Source of the DNA: Lactobacillus kalixensis DSM 16043
Lineage (GTDB): Bacteria; Bacillota; Bacilli; Lactobacillales; Lactobacillaceae
Length of the DNA: 64,000 nucleotides
Reading direction: 5' to 3'
Assembly: GCF_001434335.1 (NCBI RefSeq)
Contig: NZ_AZFM01000001.1
Span: 62,001 to 126,000, forward strand
The translations under genes and the position numbers were made by a program. Below are positions 24,029-31,988 of the stretch, in pieces. The notes beneath the pieces are model-generated. The model did no database searches, was not told the origin of the DNA, and was given only the letters and a program-made list of their open reading frames with translations. Every line of letters starts with the position of its first letter. The stretch's first letter is position 1.

Positions 24029-25111
24029 ATGAAAAAGGCAAAAATAATTAGTTTAACTGCTGCAGCATTACTTGCAGTGGCTCCAGCTGTTACAAATGCT
24101 ATGCCAGTTTCAGCAGTCAATAATGCGCAAGCAACGACAACCGCAAATAATTCGACTAGCGAAAATCCTGTAATTACTTATAACGGAAAAACATATGATA
24201 GCGATCAAGATATTTCTGATATAATTTCTGGTACATCATTTGGTCGTGTATTACAAGAAGATAATATTAATAAATATACTAACGATTTAAAAGCAGCTTT
24301 TACCGCCACGGCATCAAGTAATGATAATACTAAATTAAATGTTTCTGTTTACACTGGTGATGTTAATTTCAATATTGCTGGGAAATATCCAGTTAAGATT
24401 TCAGCAGTAAATAATGCAGGCAAGGTTACTACTTTAACTTTCCAAATTATTGTAGGTAGTCAAGGTGCTGGTGCTACTTATGCGGTTGCCCAACCACAGA
24501 TTAAGGGTAATGTTGGTTTATTTACAATTCGTGATGGCAAAGTGATTCGCAATTCTTACGGTTCATTTGTGTTACACGGTGGTACAATTGTTGCTACATT
24601 TGGTACAGTAATAATTGATGGCGTTTCATATACACATTTAAATAGTGCAGACTCAGACATTTTTGTTGAAACAAAATCAGTTGATGGTACATATCCTGAA
24701 TCTGCTATTACTGATAATGGACAGCCAAAGATAGTAACTAAGACTTTAATGCATACGGCGCTTGCTTATAATGCTGATGGTCATTCAACTGGTAAGAAAT
24801 ATTATGCATATCGGCGCTTAACGTTGAGTGTTAATACTCAAAATATCCAAGGGTCAATGTATTACTTGGTACAGGGAACTAATGATTATGTAAAGGTTGG
24901 TAACATCGATGGGACTAAGCGTACATTAACTCACAACGCTTACATCTATGCAACTAGTACTCGTCGTTCAAGTTACACATTACTTAAGAAGGGGACTACA
25001 ATTACAACTTACGGTAGCACTTACAAATTTAAGAATGGTAAACGTTACTACAGAATTGAAGGAGCAACTGCATCAAATAAGCGCTATGTTAAGGCAGTTA
25101 ACTTTGAATAA
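24029..25111 (+). CDS. secreted protein with Ig-like and SLAP (S-layer) cell-wall-binding domains
   Basis: The 360-residue exported protein starts with a Sec signal peptide (KKAKIISLTAAALLAVAPAV, cleavage near residue 30) and an alanine/threonine-rich stretch. A beta-rich domain of about 100 residues follows (VITYNGKTYDSDQDI to LTFQIIVG), resembling bacterial Ig-like domains. The C-terminal 120 residues contain two SLAP repeats (KTLMHTALAYNADG ... YYAYRRLTLS, then RTLTHNAYIYATS ... RYYRIEGATA), which bind secondary wall polymers in acidophilus-group lactobacilli. The ATG at 24029 has GAGG upstream. It is probably controlled by the divergent Rgg regulator. Confidence 0.88.
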   Translation: MKKAKIISLTAAALLAVAPAVTNAMPVSAVNNAQATTTANNSTSENPVITYNGKTYDSDQDISDIISGTSFGRVLQEDNINKYTNDLKAAFTATASSNDNTKLNVSVYTGDVNFNIAGKYPVKISAVNNAGKVTTLTFQIIVGSQGAGATYAVAQPQIKGNVGLFTIRDGKVIRNSYGSFVLHGGTIVATFGTVIIDGVSYTHLNSADSDIFVETKSVDGTYPESAITDNGQPKIVTKTLMHTALAYNADGHSTGKKYYAYRRLTLSVNTQNIQGSMYYLVQGTNDYVKVGNIDGTKRTLTHNAYIYATSTRRSSYTLLKKGTTITTYGSTYKFKNGKRYYRIEGATASNKRYVKAVNFE

Positions 25112-25135
25112 AATCTCATAAAGATGAACATGAAA

Positions 25136-25166
25136 GGGCGATCAAGAAGTGATCGTCTTTTGTCTT
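25136..25166 (+). terminator. terminator of the SLAP-domain gene
   Basis: CGATCA and TGATCG arms extend to about 9 bp, followed by CTTTTGTCTT, 25 nt after the stop codon. Confidence 0.7.
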
Positions 25167-25172
25167 CCCCTA

Positions 25173-25285
25173 AGCAATCAATACCAAAATTATTAAAAGG
25201 TAGTTTGTAAACTAAACTGCAGACAAAAAACACTGATCTATTCGATGTTAGATGAACATTGATAGGTCAGTGTTTTTAATATATT
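25173..25285. other. scar: upstream and 3' flanks of an aldo/keto reductase-type locus joined without the gene
   Basis: Positions 25173-25212 resemble 22031-22070 (the region just before the aldo/keto reductase), and 25222-25254 match 22912-22944 (its last codon, stop and stem-loop) at about 30 of 33 positions. The reductase gene itself is absent. The segment now also provides a hairpin (AAAAACACTGA with TCAGTGTTTTT) that terminates the uracil permease transcript on the minus strand. Confidence 0.6.
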
Positions 25286-25294
25286 TATTTAAAT

Positions 25295-26617
25295 CTATTG
25301 GTAAATTTTACCATCTTGTTTATTCTTTTCTTCAAGTGCCTTTTCACTAGCAGCTTTCTTAGGTAATACCCAGTTCAAGATCATACCCATAATTGTTGAA
25401 AGAGCAACTGAAGTTAATTGGAAATTACCAAGTTGAAGGTAAGCACCACCAATACCGATAACCAAGATAACTGAAGCAATTAACATATTACGTTTTTCTT
25501 CAAAGTCGATCTGATTATCGACTAAAATCTTCAGGCCGTTAGAGGCAATAGTACCAAAGAGCAAGAATGAGATACCACCAATAACTGGCATTGGAATTGA
25601 TTCAATAAGTGCCGCAAGTTTACCTACGAAACTAAAGACGATTGCACAAACTGCAGCTCCAGCAAGTACCCAAACTGAGTGAACCTTAGTCATTGCCAAG
25701 ACACCAATGTTTTCACCGTATGAAGTAGTAGGAGGACCACCGATGAAACCGGCAATAATTGTGGAAAGACCGTCACCCATCATGGTTCTGTGAAGACCAG
25801 GATTCTTGAAGAAGTCACGCTTAGTAAGTGAGTTAAGCACCATAATGTGACCCATGTGCTCAGTCATTGTAACAAAGGCTATTGGTGCCATTGCTAAGAT
25901 TGCTGCTGGGTACCACTTGAAGTGGTAGCTGATGCCCATTACATCAAGGGATGGAAGTGAGAACCATGCAGCTTTTGCAACACCTGAGAAGTCCACGATT
26001 CCTAAGAAGCAGGAGAGGACGTAGCCACAGATGATTCCCAGCATAATTGAAACTAAACTAGTGAAGCCCTTAAAACACATTTGGAAGATCAAAGTCATAA
26101 CCAAAGTGAAGATAGCTACACCAAAGTAAGTTAAGTCATACTTTTGATTGTTTAACATCGCATCATTTGCGGCAGTAGTTGCAAGTGACAAACCAATAAC
26201 GATAATAATTGGGCCAACTACAATTGGAGGGAGAACTTTGTTAACCCAGCCAGAGCCAATTTTAGCGATGATCAGGGCGACAATTACGTAAACTAAACCA
26301 GAGGCAATCGCACCTTGAGCAACCGCTGGATAACCGTCAGCCTTCATCAATGCTTGCATAGTTGCAACGAAGGCAAAACTTGAACCTAAGTATGCTGGGA
26401 TCTTAAAGCGAGTTAAGATCATGTGTACCAATGTACCGATACCTGATGAAAGAAGGGCAATACTTGGGTTGATCCCAATCAAAATTGGAACTAAAACGGT
26501 TGAACCAAACATGGCAAACATATGCTGCAGGGAAAGTAAAATGCCTTGTCCCAGTTCAGGTTTTTCATAGACGTCTAAAATCGCGTCCGGATTTCTAAAT
26601 TTTTCTTTTCCGTTCAT
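25295..26617 (-). CDS. pyrP: uracil permease (NCS2/UraA family)
   Basis: A 440-residue membrane carrier with about 14 hydrophobic segments. The N-terminal QHMFAMFGSTVLVPILIGINP and the later GGPPTTSYGENIGVLAMTKV are signatures of UraA/PyrP. It takes up uracil with protons. It starts 10 nt after the pyrR stop, and its AGGAG overlaps that stop, so the two genes form an operon under PyrR attenuation. The gene ends near a strong bidirectional hairpin. Confidence 0.95.
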   Translation of the reverse strand: MNGKEKFRNPDAILDVYEKPELGQGILLSLQHMFAMFGSTVLVPILIGINPSIALLSSGIGTLVHMILTRFKIPAYLGSSFAFVATMQALMKADGYPAVAQGAIASGLVYVIVALIIAKIGSGWVNKVLPPIVVGPIIIVIGLSLATTAANDAMLNNQKYDLTYFGVAIFTLVMTLIFQMCFKGFTSLVSIMLGIICGYVLSCFLGIVDFSGVAKAAWFSLPSLDVMGISYHFKWYPAAILAMAPIAFVTMTEHMGHIMVLNSLTKRDFFKNPGLHRTMMGDGLSTIIAGFIGGPPTTSYGENIGVLAMTKVHSVWVLAGAAVCAIVFSFVGKLAALIESIPMPVIGGISFLLFGTIASNGLKILVDNQIDFEEKRNMLIASVILVIGIGGAYLQLGNFQLTSVALSTIMGMILNWVLPKKAASEKALEEKNKQDGKIYQ

Positions 26618-26627
26618 TCATACACTC

Positions 26628-27158
26628 CTAGTCGCCTACAATTTCGATACTGTCTTGATTGTCAATTTCTGACATTTCTACCTTAACTTCTTCAGTTTGA
26701 GCAGTTGGGATGTTCTTACCGATGAAGTCTGGTCTAATAGGTAATTCACGGTGTCCGCGATCAACTAAAACTGCTAAGTTGATCTTAGAAGGGCGTCCTT
26801 GATCCATTAAAGCATCAAGTCCAGCACGAATTGTTCTACCGGTGTAGAGCACATCGTCTACTAAGACAACATTCTTATCAGTAATCTCAAAGCCTAGTTG
26901 CTGTTCATGAATCATTCTTGCTTTTTCTGTATCAGATAAATCGTCACGATACTTAGAAATATCAAGTGCACCAACTGGAATCTCAACATCTTCTAGGCGC
27001 TTCAAATTAGCTGCAATCCTCTGAGCAAGGTAAAGACCACGGGTCTTAATTCCAACTAAAATTAAATCATCCGTTCCTTTATTACGTTCAACAATTTCGT
27101 AAGTCATTCGCATGATAGCTCTTTTCATGCCAATGGCATCAACAATTTGCTTAGCCAT
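26628..27158 (-). CDS. pyrR: bifunctional pyr operon regulator / uracil phosphoribosyltransferase PyrR
   Basis: The 176-residue protein binds pyr mRNA in the presence of UMP and promotes termination; it also has uracil phosphoribosyltransferase activity. The PRPP loop is [19 protein letters not shown]. The conserved [12 protein letters not shown] and [19 protein letters not shown] match PyrR. ATG 27158 has GAGGAAG upstream; the longer in-frame version from 27248 runs into the attenuator and is rejected. It is cotranscribed with the uracil permease and controls its own leader. Confidence 0.96.
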   Translation of the reverse strand: MAKQIVDAIGMKRAIMRMTYEIVERNKGTDDLILVGIKTRGLYLAQRIAANLKRLEDVEIPVGALDISKYRDDLSDTEKARMIHEQQLGFEITDKNVVLVDDVLYTGRTIRAGLDALMDQGRPSKINLAVLVDRGHRELPIRPDFIGKNIPTAQTEEVKVEMSEIDNQDSIEIVGD

Positions 27159-27191
27159 AACTTCTTCCTCTCTTATTTTGGATGACCAAAG

Positions 27192-27231
27192 AAAAAAAGA
27201 CCACCTTGTCCAAATAGCAAAGATGGTCTTT
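27192..27231 (-). terminator. pyr leader terminator
   Basis: On the minus strand AAAGACCATC pairs with GGTGGTCTTTTTTT. It lies between the PyrR-binding loop and the pyrR start codon and forms when PyrR-UMP is bound. Confidence 0.85.
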
Positions 27232-27232
27232 C

Positions 27233-27320
27233 TGTTTATGTCATGCAAAAATAAAGCTGCATGATCAACGCAGATTTCCTTCTTAGCCTCACGGGACTAA
27301 CTTTAAAGGTCATCACTTCA
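27233..27320 (-). promoter_or_regulatory. PyrR-binding anti-antiterminator leader
   Basis: The minus-strand leader contains AGTCCCGTGAGGCTAAGAAG, close to the PyrR recognition loop consensus, followed by the terminator above. This is the standard transcription attenuator of lactic acid bacterial pyr operons and should respond to UMP/UTP. Confidence 0.88.
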
Positions 27321-27331
27321 ATTTGATACTT

Positions 27332-27360
27332 ATTTAACTAGGATTTTTCTTGTTTGTCAA
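27332..27360 (-). promoter_or_regulatory. promoter of pyrR-pyrP, overlapping the end of the HAD gene
   Basis: On the minus strand TTGACA (27355-27360), a 17-nt spacer and TTAAAT (27332-27337). The -35 and most of the spacer are inside the last codons of the upstream HAD gene, whose stop is at 27338-27340. Confidence 0.75.
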
Positions 27361-28141
27361 GTAGATTCTCAAGATAACTTAAGACACCGTCTTCTTTATT
27401 GCTTGTAGTTATGTGGTCAGCCACTTTAAGTAAAGCAGGAGTCGCATTCTTCATTGCTACACCGTCGCCAACTTCTTGAATCATTTCAAGATCATTTCCA
27501 CCATCACCGAAGGCAACCATTTCATCCAAGGTAACGCCAATAGTGGCGCCTAATTCCTTGAGGCCATTAGCTTTGTGAATACCTGGCTGAACAATATCGA
27601 TATCGCCATGACCACTTGAAGTTACTTCTGCAATGCCTGATAATTTTTCCTTAAATAGCTGAACATAATAATCGGTTTTATCATCAGGGCAGGTGATAGC
27701 GAATTTTAAGATGCGATCATTGATCTCGCTAAAGTCGTCAATCTTCTTGAGATGGTAATAGTAATGGCTGGAGAAGTCGAAGTAATCTTGACCAAGTCTT
27801 CTTAGCTCATAAGCATTCTCAGCCCCACACACCAGAAACTGAATTTCGGATAAATTATTTAAAAAAGATTCGATTTTTTTGACCGAAGAGAGGGGATATT
27901 GGTGTAAGGAGATGATTTTTTCTTGGCTACGAATCAAGGCGCCATTTTCTGCGACATAAAGTACGTCGGGATATTTTTCGAAAAATGAGCATAACTGGAA
28001 ATATTGATTGCCGCTGGCTACTACAAATTGAATATTGTTTTTTGTCAATCGTTGGTAGATTTTTGCAAAGCGATCTTCGTCATAAGTCTTATCGTCACGT
28101 AAAAATGTGCCATCCATATCAACAGCAACTAGTTTAATCAT
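27338..28141 (-). CDS. Cof-type HAD-family sugar/flavin phosphatase
   Basis: A 267-residue HAD hydrolase of the Cof/IIB group. The catalytic motif I is VAVDMDGTFL near the N terminus, motif II VVASGN, and motif IV FGDGGNDLEMI with the preceding lysine in HKANG. These enzymes dephosphorylate sugar phosphates, FMN or PLP with low specificity. AAGGAGG precedes the ATG at good spacing. It reads in the same direction as pyrR but the pyr promoter and attenuator separate them. Confidence 0.92.
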   Translation of the reverse strand: MIKLVAVDMDGTFLRDDKTYDEDRFAKIYQRLTKNNIQFVVASGNQYFQLCSFFEKYPDVLYVAENGALIRSQEKIISLHQYPLSSVKKIESFLNNLSEIQFLVCGAENAYELRRLGQDYFDFSSHYYYHLKKIDDFSEINDRILKFAITCPDDKTDYYVQLFKEKLSGIAEVTSSGHGDIDIVQPGIHKANGLKELGATIGVTLDEMVAFGDGGNDLEMIQEVGDGVAMKNATPALLKVADHITTSNKEDGVLSYLENLLDKQEKS

Positions 28142-28241
28142 AAAAATTTCCTCCTTGTTTCTTAGCTAAGTTAAGAATATCATTTATGAAAAGACCCTAA
28201 GGTCTATTTTAGAAAGTAAAAAGTTACAAATTAGAAAAATT

Positions 28242-29081
28242 ATGGTTAGACACGAAGAAGTACAAAATAATCCGAGATTGCCGTTTTATTTCTATCGCGA
28301 TTACGATGTGAATATTTCAGAGCATTGGCATCAAGGAATTGAGTTAAATTATTTGATAAAAGGAACAGATCTGCGTTTTGCAATTGAAGGTCATACTTAT
28401 CACTTTAATAGTGGGGATTTCTGGTGTGTTAATCGCGCGCAGATTCATAGTTCTTCTGGTGAAAAGGGCGAGTGGAATTGTATTGGCATAATTATTGACG
28501 ATGATTATCTATTGAGTCAGTACCCATCAAGCGTGAACTGGAATATTAATTTGCTCGGTGAGAAAAATTGTAAAAATGAGCAAGCTTATCAAGAAATGTG
28601 CCAATCGTTGGTCAAGATTTCAAATTTGATTTCTAATAAAGTTGACGATGATGTTCGTTTTTTAATCATGATTGAATTAATGAAAATTATTGTGCTGCTT
28701 GATCAGAATTTTAATGAAACTAAAATTATTCAAACAAAGCCGAATCGATCTTTGAATCAAGATTTGATCGCCTATTTAAATCGCCATTTTACTGAAGGAA
28801 TTTCTGTTGAAGATGTAGTCGAGCACTTTAATTCATCCCATGTCACACTTAATCAACAATTAAAAGAAAATACAAAGATGTCGATTTCAGAGTATCTTAG
28901 ACTTCTTCGCTTAATGAAAGCAAGAGAATTACTTTTAAGTACTAATAAGAGCATTGAATTAATTGCCTTTGAAAGTGGATTTTCAAACGGCCACGTTTTG
29001 AATCGTAATTTCAAAAAATGGAAAAATAAAACTCCTACTCAATATCGTAATGAGTTTGCGCAATATTACTTGCCTCATTAG
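28242..29081 (+). CDS. AraC-family transcriptional regulator
   Basis: The 279-residue protein has an N-terminal cupin sensing domain (HWHQGIELNYLIKG, GHTYHFNSGDFWCVN) and a C-terminal AraC DNA-binding domain of two helix-turn-helix units (about residues 175-275, ending FESGFSNGHVLNRNFKKWKNKTPTQYR). The cupin type suggests it senses a small molecule such as a sugar. No strong ribosome binding site precedes the ATG. It ends 17 nt from the stop of the converging MFS gene. Its target is not evident from position. Confidence 0.9.
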   Translation: MVRHEEVQNNPRLPFYFYRDYDVNISEHWHQGIELNYLIKGTDLRFAIEGHTYHFNSGDFWCVNRAQIHSSSGEKGEWNCIGIIIDDDYLLSQYPSSVNWNINLLGEKNCKNEQAYQEMCQSLVKISNLISNKVDDDVRFLIMIELMKIIVLLDQNFNETKIIQTKPNRSLNQDLIAYLNRHFTEGISVEDVVEHFNSSHVTLNQQLKENTKMSISEYLRLLRLMKARELLLSTNKSIELIAFESGFSNGHVLNRNFKKWKNKTPTQYRNEFAQYYLPH

Positions 29082-29097
29082 AGTAGAAGAACAGATT

Positions 29098-30303
29098 TTA
29101 TTTTTGGATATTTCTAATAACATTGATTCTGAAAAGAAGTAAGTTGAGCAGAACAATTCCAGTGGTAACAATAAAGACAGCACTATAATTGAACAAGCCA
29201 GAAACAGTGGAGCCAAGTAGCGGACCAATGATGTTGCCAATATACATTGCAGACTGATTCCATGAGAAAATCCGTCCGGTAACTGCTGCGGGAGAGTTTT
29301 TAGTAAGCATTGTCTGCACTTGTGGGAATAAACAAGCATCTGAGAAGCCAACTAAGAAACGTAAAATTCCCAATTCGACAGTGTTTTGAACAAATGCTGT
29401 CAAAAAGAAGAAAATCGAAGCAGCGATAAATCCGACAACAATAATTTTATGAGTTCCGATGCGATCACCTAAAGCACCAAATCGTGAAGCGACTAAAAAG
29501 GTTGCAATTCCGGGGAGCGCAGCAATAACACCAGAAATAAATACGACATTTCCATGATTATTAAGTAATTGTCGAACATAAAGTGAAACGATTGGATTAA
29601 TTGAATTATTGGCTGCCTGAATAATCATAGTTGTTAATAAAAGACCAAAAATAAGTTGGGGAGAACGCAGTGATTTGATTACGCCACTGGTTTTCTCCAA
29701 TTTTTTTGCAGTGATGGGTGTAAAGTCAGCTTCGTGAACAAAGAATAAAACAAGTGCTGAACAGATTAATAAGAGACCACCAGTAATCATAAAGGTAACA
29801 CGATAGGAGAAAATTGAAGTTAAGGCTCCGCCAATTAATGGTCCAAGTAAAGTGCCGGCAGTGGTAGCAGAAGCAATGGTTCCGAGCGCTTGACCCGAAT
29901 TTGTTTTTGGTGTTTCTGTAGCTACCAGTGCATTTGAGTTTGAAATAAAACCAGCAAAAACACCTTGCAACATCCTAAGTAAAAGCAATTGCCAAACGTT
30001 TTGAACTAAACCCATTGAAGCAATAACAATTGCCATTCCAAGGCCGGCTCGTAGAATCATAGGTTTTCGACCTTTTTTGTCAGCTAATTTTCCCCACCAA
30101 GGTGAAACGACTGCTGAGACAATAAAGGTACCTGAATAGACGATCCCTGACCAAAAATTAAGTTGTTGATGGGTGAAATCGCCTAAGGTGTTAATGTATA
30201 GGGAAAGAAATGGCATGATTTCTGAGAAAGCAATACCTGCAATGAAAACTGCAATTGATAGAATATAAAGGTTTCTTTTCCAAATTGGTTTGGTTTGAGT
30301 CAT
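29098..30303 (-). CDS. MFS drug exporter (DHA1 type)
   Basis: A 401-residue 12-TM major facilitator. Motif A between helices 2 and 3 reads GKLADKKGRKPMILRAG. The N-terminal IAFSEIMPFLSLYI and the motif C-like LGPLIGGALTS match proton-driven multidrug exporters such as the PmrA/NorA relatives. AAGGATGTGATT lies before the ATG. It converges on the AraC gene with 16 nt between stops. The substrate is unknown. Confidence 0.9.
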   Translation of the reverse strand: MTQTKPIWKRNLYILSIAVFIAGIAFSEIMPFLSLYINTLGDFTHQQLNFWSGIVYSGTFIVSAVVSPWWGKLADKKGRKPMILRAGLGMAIVIASMGLVQNVWQLLLLRMLQGVFAGFISNSNALVATETPKTNSGQALGTIASATTAGTLLGPLIGGALTSIFSYRVTFMITGGLLLICSALVLFFVHEADFTPITAKKLEKTSGVIKSLRSPQLIFGLLLTTMIIQAANNSINPIVSLYVRQLLNNHGNVVFISGVIAALPGIATFLVASRFGALGDRIGTHKIIVVGFIAASIFFFLTAFVQNTVELGILRFLVGFSDACLFPQVQTMLTKNSPAAVTGRIFSWNQSAMYIGNIIGPLLGSTVSGLFNYSAVFIVTTGIVLLNLLLFRINVIRNIQK

Positions 30304-30401
30304 TGAATCACATCCTTAAGGATATTTTACACCTTTTCACAATACAATTAGTTTAACACGAACAAATATCTTCATTTCATTAATAATTGTAAAGAAAACA
30401 G

Positions 30402-30430
30402 TTGATTATTTTGTAACTTTTTTCTATAAT
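30402..30430 (+). promoter_or_regulatory. promoter of the PhnD-like lipoprotein gene
   Basis: TTGATT (30402-30407), a 17-nt spacer and TATAAT (30425-30430), 42 nt before the start codon. GGAGGGG lies between. Confidence 0.7.
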
Positions 30431-30471
30431 CAATATGCAAATCAAAATAATACGAATTTTCGGAGGGGAAA

Positions 30472-31410
30472 ATGAAATTTAAAAAGCTATTAGTTGGGGT
30501 AGTTGCGCTTGGTGCTGCTATAATGGCAACCGCTTGTTCAAGTTCTTCAAATAACGAAGGAACTACAGGTAAGGATGGGTATACACCTAAGCAATTGAAT
30601 GTACAATTTGTGCCATCTGTACAGGCTAACAAAATGGAGGCAAGAGCTAAGCCATTAGAAGCTTTACTTAAAAAACAGCTTGGGATTCCAGTTCACGTTA
30701 CTGTTTCAACAGACTACAACGGCTTAGTTGAAGCAATGAATTCTAAGAAGGTTGATGTTGGCTTCATGCCACCTGATGCATACGTTTTGGCTCATAAAAA
30801 GAAGATTGCTGATGTTTTGCTTCAAGCACAGCGTTACGGCTATGATGAACCAAGTGGTAAAATGAATCACACCTTGATGAATAAATACCGCTCCGGAATT
30901 TACGTTAAGAAAGGTTCTGGCATTAAGTCATGGAAGGATTTGAAGGGAAAGAAAATTGGTGTAATGGATCCAACTTCTAGTTCTGGATATGTCTTTCCAA
31001 TTGTCGAACTAAACAAGAAAGGGTTGAATGTCCTTAAAGATTGCAAGATTGTGCAAATTAAGGGGGCAGACCAAGCAATTATTTCTGTTGAAAATGGCGA
31101 CATTGATGCAGCCTTTACTTTCGCAGACGCTCGTCCAATTGCTGCTCAAGATGAACCAAAGGTAATGAAGGATGTTGTTCCAATTTACTTTACCAAATGG
31201 ATTCCAAACGACACTATTTCTGTTCGCCATGATTTAAGTCCTAAGTTTAGAAAGAAATTGTCAAAAGCCTTCAAGAAGATTGCTAAGTCTAAGCAAGGTA
31301 AGAAGATTATCGAAAGTATCTACCAACACTATGGATATGTAGATGCTAAAGATTCTGACTTTGATATTATTAGAAATTACCAAAAGGAATTAAATTCTAT
31401 TCAAAAGTAA
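30472..31410 (+). CDS. phosphate/phosphite/phosphonate-type ABC substrate-binding lipoprotein (PhnD-like)
   Basis: The 312-residue protein has a lipoprotein signal (KKLLVGVVALGAAIMATAC, modified Cys22) and a periplasmic-binding-protein fold of the PhnD family: LNVQFVPSVQANK, MNSKKVDVGFMPPDAYVLA, SWKDLKGKKIGVMDPTSSSGY. It would deliver an oxyanion or phosphonate to a membrane transporter. No permease or ATPase gene is next to it; it has its own promoter and terminator. It may serve a transporter encoded elsewhere, or act as a surface antigen. The ligand is inferred only from the family. Confidence 0.88.
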   Translation: MKFKKLLVGVVALGAAIMATACSSSSNNEGTTGKDGYTPKQLNVQFVPSVQANKMEARAKPLEALLKKQLGIPVHVTVSTDYNGLVEAMNSKKVDVGFMPPDAYVLAHKKKIADVLLQAQRYGYDEPSGKMNHTLMNKYRSGIYVKKGSGIKSWKDLKGKKIGVMDPTSSSGYVFPIVELNKKGLNVLKDCKIVQIKGADQAIISVENGDIDAAFTFADARPIAAQDEPKVMKDVVPIYFTKWIPNDTISVRHDLSPKFRKKLSKAFKKIAKSKQGKKIIESIYQHYGYVDAKDSDFDIIRNYQKELNSIQK

Positions 31411-31419
31411 TAAGTTTTT

Positions 31420-31447
31420 TAAAAGCACCGCGTGTGCTTTTTCTTTT
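31420..31447 (+). terminator. terminator of the PhnD-like gene
   Basis: AAAGCAC and GTGCTTT form a short GC-containing hairpin followed by T residues. Confidence 0.75.
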
Positions 31448-31451
31448 GTTC

Positions 31452-31480
31452 TTGACAATAGTCTACCCATAGACTAATAT
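31452..31480 (+). promoter_or_regulatory. promoter with embedded MarR operator
   Basis: TTGACA (31452-31457), a 17-nt spacer and TAATAT (31475-31480). The spacer carries a perfect inverted repeat, TAGTCTA (31459-31465) and TAGACTA (31470-31476), that also covers the start of the -10. A repressor bound here would block the promoter. Confidence 0.8.
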
Positions 31481-31517
31481 TAGTAATCAGATTTAGTACA
31501 TGTGAGGACTATTATGA

Positions 31518-31988
31518 ATGGAAATTAGTTTAGCAGAAAAACTGAATATCGCCATTCTGCGTGGTGGCAAGGGATATGAGGAATGGAATAATCTGCATCA
31601 TCTTCCTGATTATTTATCTTTAATTCTGCATGAATTATTGATCAGAAAGAAAGCAACGCAGAAGGACCTAGTCAATTTGAGCGATTTACCCAAACAATCG
31701 ATTAATAAAGGAATCAAAATCCTGCAGGATCAAGATTATCTTGAGTTAATCGTTAATCCAAAAGATAAACGTCAAAAATATTGCCGTCTGACGCCAAGCG
31801 GGAAAAAATACGCTCAACAGACAATGCAACCGTTGATGGATATTGAAAAAGAGGTGGTTCGAAAAATGGGTGCTGAGAAGATGCACCAATTTATTTCATT
31901 AAATGAAGAATGGAATGACTATTTCTGGGATTTACTTAGAAAAGAGGATAGAAATGAACACACTAAAGATATTAAAACCACACTTTAA
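31518..31988 (+). CDS. MarR-family transcriptional regulator
   Basis: The 156-residue protein has the winged helix of the MarR family: ATQKDLVNLSDLPKQSINKG is the recognition region and NPKDKRQKYCRLTPSGKKYA the wing. It probably represses its own operon through the palindrome in the promoter and is released by a drug-like ligand. ATG 31518 lies 11 nt after GAGG; a four-codon ORF overlaps the start at 31514. Its 3' end overlaps the first ABC exporter gene by 35 nt, so the three genes form one operon. Confidence 0.9.
   Translation: MEISLAEKLNIAILRGGKGYEEWNNLHHLPDYLSLILHELLIRKKATQKDLVNLSDLPKQSINKGIKILQDQDYLELIVNPKDKRQKYCRLTPSGKKYAQQTMQPLMDIEKEVVRKMGAEKMHQFISLNEEWNDYFWDLLRKEDRNEHTKDIKTTL

Noticed and set aside
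27159-27248. N-terminal extension of pyrR
   Set aside because: It overlaps the attenuator terminator; the ATG at 27158 has a strong ribosome binding site.
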